The position numbers were made by a program, and so were the translations under genes. From Stomorhina lunata (taxonomy: Eukaryota > Arthropoda > Insecta > Diptera > Rhiniidae): a DNA stretch of 64,000 bases. The notes below the pieces were generated by a model. The model had not been told where the DNA came from. It saw only the letters and a list, made by a program, of their open reading frames with translations, and did not search any database. Numbering within the stretch: the stretch's first letter is position 1; each line of letters begins with the position of its first letter. Below are positions 34,511-64,000 of the stretch, piece after piece. The DNA is taken from the NCBI GenBank assembly GCA_933228675.1, contig OW121743.1, positions 55,741,903 through 55,805,902 of the forward strand, written 5' to 3'.

Positions 34511-35755
34511 ATAAATTCGGGAACAAATAAAACTATTATTTTCACTGATTAACGAATCCTCAAAAAAATATGAAATTTTAATTTTTTCCTAATAAAAAAC
34601 ATTTAAGTAAAAACTGTATCGTCCGTCACGTAGCGTCCGCAACAGTACATTTATGGATTTTTGGTAAATGTAATCCTTTAATTTTCCTCTATCTTCAATG
34701 TAATATTTTTATTACTATGACCGATTTGATAAAAATTACAGTTGAAAAAAAAATCACTTCCATTTTTTTTAGCGTCCGTCACAGCACTTTAAAAGCGAAT
34801 ATCTTTTTCCTTCAAAAGAAGTATGTAAATTAACAAACACCATTCGATAGCACAATCGATGGGCTAATATTCACTGAAATCTGTTCAAAGATATCTAGTG
34901 TAGAACGACAATGGGATACATGTACAACAAAATCCGTACAAAAGTATGGTCCGTCACGCAGGATTTGTCCATATTCAAATTTTCAGTAAAAATAGAAGGT
35001 ATACAGGGGACCCTTAATATAAACAAATTAAATTTTGTATTTTTTTATTTTTGAAAAAGTTTTTTTAATTTACATATTTATGTTTTACATGTAAGATATT
35101 TATTATTAATGGTAATTGTGTTATTTAATCGTTTTCTATAAATATAACTATAATAGAAATATTGTCCTATTCCGATAAAAGTTTTCCAGGAAAAACAAAT
35201 TTAATTCAATGAAACTCTATAAGTTCCATTTTTATTAGAAAATACATAAAGATTGTTAGCGTAAGAAGAAAATGTTCAAAAATTTCGCTCGGATTAATTT
35301 TTCGGAAATAGGCCTTATTTTATATGTATGTATATTAGATTCAATTTAATGAAAGATAAATAAGATTAATTGTATACAGGATTTTAAAAATTTGTTAATA
35401 AATTCTGATTAATAGCAGTCTTTAGGAATATGTTATTAATATCTTATTTTTGTTCTCTATTTTATATTAGAATAATTAATGCCTGATTATTGTCCCATAT
35501 ACCATTGTCTCATGAAACGCCTTTTTGTGGAGTTAAGAAGTTATCGACCTGCAATAAAGATTGTAATTGCTATTAGAAATTTGTATGGAGCCAAAGAAAA
35601 ATTTAAATATTTTTAAATGAACTTACTTAACACTTTATTTGCTTTACAAACTACAAAAATATTTCACATTTATCTATAAAAGCAAAATTACAAAATTACC
35701 AAAATGACCAAACTATCAGGTTTTACAGAACTACCTACTACCAATAACTGTTAAC
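34511..35755. other. Gene-free insert in the AT array
   Basis: Non-repetitive DNA with no recognisable gene, flanked on both sides by minisatellite. It contains three GTCCGTCAC words (near 34620, 34774, 34949), suggesting an unclassified element. Confidence 0.4.
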
Positions 35756-37850
35756 AAATTTTTATATGAAAAATTTTCTATAAAAAATTTTTATATGAAA
35801 AATTTCTATAAAAAATTTTTATATGAAAAATTTCTATAAAAAAATTTTATATGAAAAATTTTTTATAAAAAATTTTTATATGAAAAATTTTCGATAAAAA
35901 ATTTTTATATGAAAAATTGTCTATAAAAAATTTTTATATGAAAAATTAACTATGAAATTTTGAAATAAAAAATTTACTATAAAAATTTTTATGTGAAAAA
36001 TTTACCATACAAATTTTTATATGAAAAATTTACTATAAATACATTTTTGAAACATTTTCTATACAAATTTTTGTATGAAAAATTTTCTTTAAAAAATTTT
36101 TATATGAAAAATTTTTATATGACAAATTTTCTAAAAAAAATTTTTATATGAAAAATTTTCTATAAAAAATTTTTATATGAAAAATTTTCTATAAAAATTT
36201 TTTATATGAAAAATTTTCTATTAAAAATTTGTATATGAAGAATCTTCTATAAAAAATTTTTATATAAAAATTATTCTTTAAAAAATTTGTATATATAAAA
36301 ATTTTCTATAAAAAATTTTTATATGAAAAATTTTCTAGAAAAAATTTTTATATGAAAAATTTTCTAGAAAAAATTTTTATAAGAAAAATTTTCTATAAAA
36401 AATTTGTATATGAAAAATTTTCTATAAAAAATTTTTATATGAAAAATTTTCTATTAAAAAATTTTTATATGAAAAATTTTCTTTAAAAAATTCTTGTATA
36501 AAAAATTTTCTTTAAAATTTTTTTTTATATGAAAAATTTTCTATAGAAAATTGTTATATGAAAAATTTTCTATAGAAAATTGTTATATGAAAAATTTTCT
36601 ATAGAAAATTGTTATATGAAAAATTTTCTATAGAAAATTGTTATATGAAAAATTTTCTATAGAAAATTGTTATATGAAAAATTTTCTATAGAAAATTGTT
36701 ATATGAAAAATTTTCTATAGAAAATTGTTATATGAAAAATTTTCTATAGAAAATTGTTATATGAAAAATTTTCTATAGAAAATTGTTATATGAAAAATTT
36801 TCTATAGAAAATTGTTATATGAAAAATTTTCTATAGAAAATTGTTATATGAAAAATTTTCTATAGAAAATTGTTATATGAAAAATTTTCTATAGAAAATT
36901 GTTATATGAAAAATTTTCTATAGAAAATTGTTATATGAAAAATTTTCTATAGAAAATTGTTATATGAAAAATTTTCTATAGAAAATTGTTATATGAAAAA
37001 TTTTCTATAGAAAATTGTTATATGAAAAATTTTCTATAGAAAATTGTTATATGAAAAATTTTCTATAGAAAATTGTTATATAAAAAAATTTTCTATAGAA
37101 AATTTTTATATGAAAAATTTTATATAAAAAGTCTTAAATAAAAAATTTTATACAATTAAAAATTTTTATATGAAATATTTCCTATAAAAATAATTATATG
37201 AAATATTTCCTATAAAAAATTTTTATATGAAAAATTTTCTATAAAAAATTTTTATATGGAAATTTTCTATAAAAAATCTTTATATAAAAAATTTCTATAA
37301 AACAAATTTTGCATAAAAATTCTTTATATAAGAAATTTTCTATAAAAAAATATTGTTTGAAAAATTTTCTATAAAAAATTATTATGTATATGAAAATTTT
37401 TTTCTAAAAATTAAAAATTTTTTGTAAAAAATTTTTTATAAAAAAATTATGTATGAAACATTTTCTGTAAAAAATTTTTATATGTAAATTTTTCTATAAA
37501 AAAATTGTATATGAAAAATTTTCTATAAAATGTTTTTTTATGTAAAACTTTTTATAAATAATTTTCTATAAAAAATTTTTATATGAAAAATTTGTTTATA
37601 AAAAATTTGTGTATGAAAAATTTTTTATATAAAAAGTTTTCTAGAAAAAATTTTTATATGAAAAGTTTTTATATGAAAAATTTTTTATAAAAAATTTTGA
37701 TATGAAAAATTTCTATAAAAAATTTTTATATGAAAATTTTTCTATAAAAAATTTTTATATAAAAAATTTTCTATAAAAAATTTTTATATAAAAAATTTGT
37801 ATATAAAAAATTTTGATATGAAAAATTTTTTATAAAAAATTGTATATGTC
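35756..37850. repeat. 30-bp AT minisatellite, continued
   Basis: TATATGAAAAATTTTCTATA-type units, degenerate on both sides of a perfectly homogeneous block at 36533-37090. Confidence 0.8.
36533..37090. repeat. Homogeneous 29-bp subarray
   Basis: About 18 identical units of 29 bp (TTATATGAAAAATTTTCTAT plus AGAAAATTG) and a final variant. Each has the AATTTTCTATAGAAAATT palindrome. It stands out against the diverged units around it. Confidence 0.93.
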
Positions 37851-39280
37851 TTACAGAGCAGGGCCAAATCGCCGCATTCAGTATCGATAGAATATTTAGA
37901 CATTTAAGCCAATATTGTGTAACATACCTTAGGGATTTTCAAAATTTTTTACTTAGGAAAATGTTTAATAAAAAATTTACTAAGATGATACTGAGTGAAG
38001 CTTTTATCATAATGTTACTAGTTTACTACAAATGTTTACTATACCTCTTTCTACTTACAGTTTTACTTTTAAAAATGGCTAAACAAAATTTAAAAGTAAA
38101 TGAACAACTACAATTTTTTTTTCAATATTTAATGAACTCATTTTTATTTTTTATTTTATTACTACAATTAATTTTTGTATGTTTAATTTATCTTTTATCA
38201 TATTTTTTGCAAAGTGTATTTTATTTAAATATTGTTTGATTTTTAAGGCTAAATGTTTTTTGTTTGTTTAACACAATTTAACATTTTTGTTTTTTTTTTT
38301 TTTTAATTTTTTCTTGAAATAATTGAATACAATTATGTTATTAATCTTTAGTTTGATTTTTCAATTAAAATATTTTGTTTGTTAAAAATAGGTTTTTATA
38401 TTTTCTTTGGAGTTTACAATAATTAGGGGTTGGGAAAATTCTAATGAAGTAGTAACAAAAATTTTATAAAACGAAAAAACATTTAATCTATATTTAAAAA
38501 AAAATGGCACATATTTTTGAGATGAACCATAATATTTCTTGCAGTGTCATAGTGGTAGGTATTTAATACTTAATATAATCTAAAGCATATTGTTAGGATG
38601 TGAAAAAATAAACTTTGTAGTTTTTCAGAAAATTAAAGGAATTGATTCTATTATATCTAAATGTTTGAATTTAGAAGTTTTGATTTTATGAATCAAAGTT
38701 TTGGATGAACTATTTTAAGCTAAACTCAAGCTACTTTTAAATTAAACGTTTTTTCGCTTTATAAAATTCGCTTCATAATTTTTCTTCTTTTTTTGGGTTA
38801 AAAATGTCATAATTTGGGGTATTTATTTAAAATTTTATAGATTTACCCCCTAATTCACAAACGAAAAATAATAATATTACAAGATTATAAATAAAAAATT
38901 TTCCATAAGAATTTTGTATAGAAAATTTGATTTATAAACTTGTCATATCATTATTTTTCGTTTATGATTAAGGAAATTCATTTTTGATTAAAAATTCAAA
39001 TCGAAATTTTAAAGATTCCATAAAAAAATCTTTTGTATATATAAGGAGATCCGAATATTTTATATTTTTTTTTTTCAAATAAAATGTTTATTTTAAATAA
39101 TTATTCGAGTAAGATATTGAAATCATGTTTATTAATAAATAAAATATGTCCTATAAAATTGGGGCTTCAAGTAGTTCTATTAAACTAATTTAGTCGGAGC
39201 ATCCTAGAGTTATGTAAGAAAATTTTCTAGGATATCTCATAGGATATTTCAATCAAATAAATGAGAATTTCAAAATTTTA
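37851..39280. other. Gene-free region with a dispersed repeat
   Basis: No gene. The first ~100 bases (GGGCCAAATCGCC, TTAGGGATTTTCAAAA) recur near 43434-43510. The 92-residue hydrophobic frame at 37961-38239 is compositionally driven. Confidence 0.45.
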
Positions 39281-40503
39281 TAAAAAAAATTTTGATATAA
39301 AAAATTTTCTATAAACAAATTTTTATATAAAAAATTTGCTGTTTTTTATATAAAAATTTTTAAATAAGAAATTTTTATAACAAATTTATAATAAAAAATT
39401 GTCCACAAAAAATTTGTATACGAAAAAATTTCTATAAAAAAAATTTATATGAAAAATTTTCTCGAAAAAAATTTTATATGAAAAATTTGCTGTGACAAAT
39501 TTATTGAAAAATTTTTTTATGAAAAATTTTCTATAAAAAAATTTATATGAAAAATTTTCTATAAACAATTTTTATATGAGAAATGTTAATTTAAAAATTT
39601 TTTATAACAAATTTTAAATGAAAAATTTTCTTAACAAATTTTTAATTAAAAATTTTCTATAAAAAATTCTTATGAAAAATTTTCTATAAAAAAATTTCAT
39701 ATAAAAAATTTTCTATAAAAAATTTTTATATGAAAAATTTTCTATAACAAATTTAAATGAAAAATTTGCTATTAAAAATTTTTATATAAAAAATTTTCTA
39801 TAAAAAATTTGTATATGAAAAATTTTCGGAAAAAAATTTTGTATAGAAAATTTTTCATATAAAAATTTTTTTATAGAAAATTGTCATAAAATTATTTTAT
39901 AGAAATGTTTTCATATTAAAATTTTTAATATAATTTTTTTTTTTTTAAATAAAAATTTTTAATAGAAAATTTTTCATATAAAAATTTTATGAAAAACTTT
40001 CTATAAAAAAATGTTTATATAAAAAATTTGCTATAACAAATTTTTATCTGAAAAATTTTCTTAAAAAATTTTTATATAAAAAATTTTCTTTCAAAAATTT
40101 TTATACAAAATATTTTCTTTCAAAAATTTTTATATAAAAAATTTTCTATAAAAAATTTGCTATAACAAATATTTATCTGAAAAATTTTCTTAAAAAATTT
40201 GTATATGAAAACTTTTCTATAAAAAATTTTTATATGAAAAATTTTCTATTAAAAATTTTTATATGAAAAATTTTCTATTAAAAATTTTCATATGAAAAAT
40301 TTTCTATAAAAAATTTTTATATAAAAAATTTCTATAAAAAATTTTTATATGAAAAATTTTCTATAATAAATTTATAAATTTAAAATCAAAAATTTTCTAT
40401 ATAAAAAAATGTCTATAAAAAATTGTGTATAACTAATTTTTAATGAAAAATTTTCTATAAAAAATTTTATATGAAAAATTTTCTACAACAAATTTAAAAT
40501 AAA
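39281..40503. repeat. 30-bp AT minisatellite, continued
   Basis: Degenerate AAAATTTTCTATAAAAAATT units, interrupted at 40504 by family B copy B3 and continuing at 42387. Confidence 0.75.
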
Positions 40504-42179
40504 CAAGTAAGAGTGTTATATTCGGCTGTGCCGAATCTTATATACCCACCATCAAGTTGTGTTAAATTTAGAAACATATCTCATATATCTACAAGGGTGC
40601 AGCTAATTCAAAATCTGCACCAAAACTGGAAAAATCGCTAAGCTATTTGGTATTGTTGGTAAAACCTTTGGACTAAATTAGGTTTCCGTAGCTTTATAGT
40701 TCAACATTCAAAAATATTTTAGTGGTTTCCCCAGTATTTACTTTGATCAAAATTCGGTGTCATAACCAGGTATAGTTTTACATTAATAAGTTGTTAAATA
40801 CTTTTCGTTGTGATTAATATGTAGTTAGGCTAAACACGTTAATAGTAATACGACAGGTCCATATATTTCGTTATGAGTTCCTAATGCATTCATCATATAT
40901 AAAGTCTGGGCTGAACATTGATTGATGCCTATATAATTTCATAGGTGCAATCTTAATATAATGAATGTACCTCCAAATCTTTTTGATTGTAGATATAAAA
41001 AAGGGGATGTTATATATATAAGAATTATAGCCAAATGTTGACCGATTATAACAAAATTTTACATACTGGCTGGTATATATAGAGAGCTTATTCTTGCAAA
41101 ATTTAGTGACCATAGCTATTATAGTTTCTAATTTAATAGCTTTTAACTGGCCTTTGCTAAAATTTTTGGTTTCCGTGAGTGTTTTTCACATGAAAGCTAA
41201 AGTCAAATATGGACTGATTCCTATAAAATTTGATAAACTGATCAAAAATTGCATAAAACTTCCCTATTTTAAATTTAATCGCATAGCTATTACAATTGTA
41301 TTCAATTTATCAGCATTAATGTGTTTCCCGGGGCGGGGTTATATGGGAGCTCTAACTAAATTTGAACCGATTTTGTCCATTTTCAACACACATCTTTTTC
41401 AAGATATCCAAGATACTTTTGTAAAATTTTGTCCCTCTAGCTCTTTTCGTTAAGGCGCTATCGTGCTTTTATCTGACGGACATAAACAACCTTTTCTTTA
41501 TGTATTTTTGTGTTTCCATAAGTTTTTTATATGGGAGCTATGGTCAAATGGTGACCGATTGTGACGAAATTTTGCACACTGGCTGGCATTGACATAAGAC
41601 TTCCTTGTGCTTAATTTAGTCTTACTAGCTCTTGTAGCTAAGGAGCTATCACGATTTTATCTGACGGACAGACGGACATAAATCCCCTTTTCTTTTTGAA
41701 TTTTTGTGTTTTCGTAAGTTTTTTATATGGGAGCTAGGTCAAATAGTGACCGATTGTGACAAAATTTTGCACACTGGCTGGCATTGATATAAGACTTTCT
41801 TGTGCCAAATTTAGTGGTTATATCTGTTATACTTTTAGATTTATTGGCATTAAAGTGTATTTTGGGTGAAATTTAGCCTGTTTTCGTAAGTTTTTTGTAT
41901 GGAAGCTATAGCTAAATGTGAACCGATTTCGATGAAATTTTATATGCTGCCTAGTGCTTATCTAAAACTTCTAGATACCAAATTTTGTCATCATAACTGT
42001 CATAATTTGTCATTTATTAGCAAATAAGCGATTAGCCTAGACGAGGTTATACGGGAGCTATGGCCAAATGCTAACCGATTTTGCCCAATTTCAATACCAA
42101 AATTTTCTCATAGATAAAGAATGTTTTTGCTAAGTTTCAGTTAGCTAGCTCTTTTCGTTTAGACGTTATCGTGATTTCA

Positions 42180-42233
<54 letters not shown>

Positions 42234-42386
42234 GGACAGACAGACGGACATAGCTCAATCGTCTTAGAATTTCATAAGGATTCAGAATATATATCGTTTT
42301 TGATTTTTGAACCAATATTAAGGAAATTACAAACGGAATGACAATCTCAATATACCCCCCATTCTTTTTGATGGTGGGTATAAAAA
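40504..42386 (+). mobile_element. DINE-1-like family B, complete copy B3
   Basis: An uninterrupted 1.88-kb copy: CAAGTAAGAGTG with the ATTCGGC/GCCGAAT hairpin and TATACCCACCATCAA at the left, a ~67-base GACA-type microsatellite at about 42181-42247, and GATGGTGGGTATAAAA at the right. The AT array continues on both sides, so both ends are clear. It serves as the empty-site reference for the mariner in B1 and for family C in B2. The open frames inside it (about 40871-41453) are not conserved coding. Confidence 0.65.
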
Positions 42387-42990
42387 TTTGCTAAAAAAAA
42401 ATTGTATAGGAAAAATTTTCTATAAAAAATTTCTATGCGAAAAATTTTCTACAAAAAATTTTTATATGAAAAATTTTCTATATAAAAAAATTTCTATAAA
42501 AAATTAACTAATTTTTAATGAAAAATTTTCTATAAAAAATTTTTATATGAAAAATTTTTTATTAAAAAATTTTTATATGGAAAATTTTTTATATGAAAAA
42601 TTTTTTATAAAAAAATTTTTTTATAAAAAAATTTTTATATGAAAAATTTTTCTATAAAAAATTTTTAATGAAAAATTTTCTATAAAAATGTTTTTATGAA
42701 AAATTTTCTATGAAAAATTTGTATATGAAAATTTTTCTATAAACAATTTTGTATAAAATTGTATTGCATACATTCAGGAGAATCGAGACTAGGATATCTC
42801 AATCAATTCATCATTTTTATATGAAAAATTTTTTTATAAAAAATTTTTAATGAAAAATTTTCTATAAAAATGTTTTTATGAAAAATTTTCTATGAAAAAT
42901 TTGTATATGAAAATTTTTCTATAAACAATTTTGTATAAAATTGTATTGCATACATTCAGGAGAATCGAGACTAGGATATCTCAATCAAGT
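42387..42990. repeat. AT minisatellite with a 182-bp duplication
   Basis: The AT units resume. A block at about 42632-42806 (ending GAGACTAGGATATCTCAATC) is repeated almost exactly at 42813-42988, offset by 182 bp. Confidence 0.8.
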
Positions 42991-45174
42991 AAATGGATGT
43001 TAAAAATATAAGACATGATTTTAGCTTAATAATACACATGATTTCAGTAAATAAATTTTGATTGAAAATATCGTTTAAAATAAACAAATTTATCTTAAAA
43101 AAATTATCTATGTAATTCGAAAATCTCTAAAATTTCGATTCAAACACGATCAAAGTCGTCAGGTTTTTTCTTAAAATTAATCTTTAAGTCAATTGTTTTT
43201 GGTAGTAATTTTTTCTAAAGAAATTATTGCATAGATTCTATTATTAAGTAATTTATGTTTTCCACTGCTAAATAACAAATTCAAATTTAATTAAACGAAA
43301 AAAACTGTAAAATTAAATAAAACAAAATTGCAAAATATTAAAGAAGAATAGTTTCAAAAGTGAGAATATATATATATTTTATTTATTTTTGTTCCATTTA
43401 ATAGGTGATATATATATAATATGCCGATCAGGGGCCAAATCGCCACATTCGATATCGATCGAGTACTAAGACTTTTAAGCAAATATATACCTTTAGGGAT
43501 TTTCAAAAAGTTTAATTAAATTTGATATCCGTTTGTTTGTCAAAACATTCAGTGAAATGAAAATCTTTTACTATCAGGGAACTATTGAGAAATAAGTTAC
43601 AATGTAATGCACCTTATATGTTTTATATTATATAGATTATCCTAAAAGTATACAAAGGTTTCTGAAGTATCTTACATTTCGGTTGATAAAGAACGCAGCG
43701 AAACGACACCTTCACTCATGGGGTCCATTGTGATCTTTTAAAGACCGTTAGGAGTGAAAGAAAGGGAGACTAAGAGTCCAGAAAAAGATGGAATCAAAAG
43801 AGTAGAAAGTAAACATAGAACAGTTACGTATGACTTATCTTAGCCATCTGAGTGCAGTTATTAAACCTATATTACTATTGTATTAACTTCGAGATTATTG
43901 GTAATAACTCAGAAGTGGCAGTCCTTGGTGGGAATCCTAAGATTTCCGAGTCGTTCCGGTACGAAGAACCGACTGCCTTGGGAACGAAAAAAAAAAAACT
44001 GTAAGATCTTTCAGTTTGCACTGCTGCAGATCCTGAAGTTCATTTTGGAATCTAATGGCTAGATGTCTGAGCCTGTCTGATTTTGGAGCATTGGGCAGCG
44101 ACAGAGAATGTGTTCCCATATGTAGATACCTGTTTAGCCCAGAATTTAATTCATAATGTTGAGAGACAACATTTTTCAAATTAGTAAAAAAATGCAATCA
44201 ATTTTAAATAAATTTCAATGTTTTAATTTCAAATTCAATATTTTACAATAATTTACATAAATTTTTGTTCATAAGTAATTCAGATTTTCGCAAAAAAGTT
44301 CCCAAAAAAAAAAACAAATAAATTAATTTTTTGCAAATATATAAAAATATAAAAAAAATAAATTCATATAAAAAATTCAAGAAGTTTTAAAAAGCCAAGA
44401 AAAAAAATTCACAATTAATATTTTTAACTAAATATTTATATCATTTAACTAAACTAATTTATCGAAACTAATTAAAAAAAAATAATAATCCTAAAAACGA
44501 TTTTATGAAAAAAAATTACTATAAAAAAAATCTAAAACTAATTTAAATTAGGGAAGGAAACTTCACAAAATATAGGTAAAGAAGACGAAAATGAATTCCA
44601 TTAATTTCTAAATAAAATTTGTGTTTTAAATAAGTTCTAGTTATAAATACTAAGCTAATAAATACTAAAATTTAATAATACATAATAAAAAATTATAATA
44701 AATTAAAAATAAACAAAAAAATCCAAAATTTTTTCAAAGCTAAATTCAAACCTTTTTTGATTTTTCTTTGAATTTCAAAATACCAGTTAATTATGACGAA
44801 AATTACTTTTTTTTATTGAAGTGCTAAAAAGATAAAGAAATATTTGATATTTAAAAATTCAGATTCAATAAATTTTGAATTCTTACCAATTTTTAGTTTT
44901 GTTGCAAAAACATTTTTTGTCTAAAATTTTTGTATTTTTCCATAACGGCCAAAATTGTTTGTTGTTTGCTAAAGTGTGTTTGTTATCCTCTACTGGTTAT
45001 TTATTTGTGTTTTTTGTTGCTTTTTCTTAAAATCTTATATCATAAATTGTAAATTTTATTTTTTGTTTTGTTTATTTGGTATAATAATATTTTGTTGTTC
45101 GATTTTTTTTTGTTTTTGAATAATTTTGTAGTTTTGCTCTCTTGTATTTTTGTTGTGTTGTTGTGGCTGGTGAT
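42991..45174. other. Region downstream of HERC2, no gene
   Basis: AT-rich. The segment 43680-44180 has a more balanced composition and looks like a remnant of a mobile element (on the minus strand it reads a short frame with NRYLHMGTHSLSLPNAPKSD), but no transposase or reverse-transcriptase motif is visible. The part next to 45174 should be HERC2 3' UTR. Confidence 0.4.
45071..45076 (-). other. Candidate HERC2 poly(A) signal
   Basis: AATAAA on the minus strand, about 100 bases after the HERC2 stop codon. Other AT-rich matches lie nearby (e.g. 45054-45060). Confidence 0.35.

Positions 45175-64000
<18,826 letters not shown>

Noticed and set aside
36533..37090. CRISPR-like array (29-bp identical repeats)
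   Set aside because: The repeats are directly contiguous with no spacers, in a eukaryotic genome with no cas genes.
37961..38239. 92-residue hydrophobic frame
   Set aside because: Leu/Phe/Ile/Tyr-rich as expected from AT-rich DNA, no conserved motif, start or splice context.
40871..41453. Frames of 80 and 119 residues within family B, with counterparts at 15772-16017 and 17218-17749
   Set aside because: They lie in a non-coding DINE-like element; the counterparts in other copies are broken at different points and show no protein motif.
43937..44197. 86-residue frame possibly from a LINE
   Set aside because: No reverse-transcriptase, endonuclease or zinc-knuckle motif; kept only as an unclassified remnant in the region note.

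Overview
The window is nuclear DNA from a higher fly. The identifiable genes are spliced with GT-AG (and one GC-AG) introns. The conserved gene is a close homologue of animal HERC2. The rest is very AT-rich and packed with mariner, Helitron/DINE-like, hAT-like and LTR elements of a dipteran kind. A calyptrate fly (blowfly or house-fly relative) is my inference from the repeat style; the sequence does not prove it.

Region by region: 1-15.3 kb is a transposon mosaic: a mariner tail, three plus-strand copies of a Helitron-like family with ~130-bp internal tandem repeats (family A), two small inverted-repeat elements, a DD37E-type element, and a hAT-like element (9805-15319) that has swallowed a tandem LTR array and another family A copy, itself interrupted by a second DD37E element. 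15.35-18.46 kb is a DINE-1-like element (family B) with a DD41D mariner inside. 18.5-20.7 kb is a 30-bp AT minisatellite. 21.6-30.1 kb is a deep nest: a fold-back element split by family D (which holds another mariner) and abutted by family B, which holds family C, which holds family A and a 1.07-kb CATA microsatellite.

30278-30829 is a small two-exon gene on the plus strand. Its first ~38 residues match the ATP synthase membrane subunit K (DAPIT/USMG5) family and are followed by an unusual ~120-residue low-complexity tail. 30.9-43 kb is mostly palindrome-containing 29/30-bp AT arrays, interrupted by a hAT-like MITE, a complete family B copy and patches without recognisable genes.

45175-64000 is the HERC2 gene on the minus strand, entering from the right edge. 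Ten exons join in frame to 4,362 residues plus stop: the end of RCC1-like domain 1, cytochrome-b5-like, MIB/HERC2, UBA-like, two SH3-like/CPH-type segments, DOC, RCC1-like domains 2 and 3, and the HECT ubiquitin ligase. The N-terminus lies beyond the window. Four HERC2 introns are expanded; three hold transposable elements also found in the repeat region and one holds an AT tandem repeat.

No RNA genes, CRISPR arrays or prokaryotic features were seen. The two host genes have no evident shared pathway: one is a giant ubiquitin ligase, the other a probable mitochondrial ATP-synthase accessory subunit paralogue.
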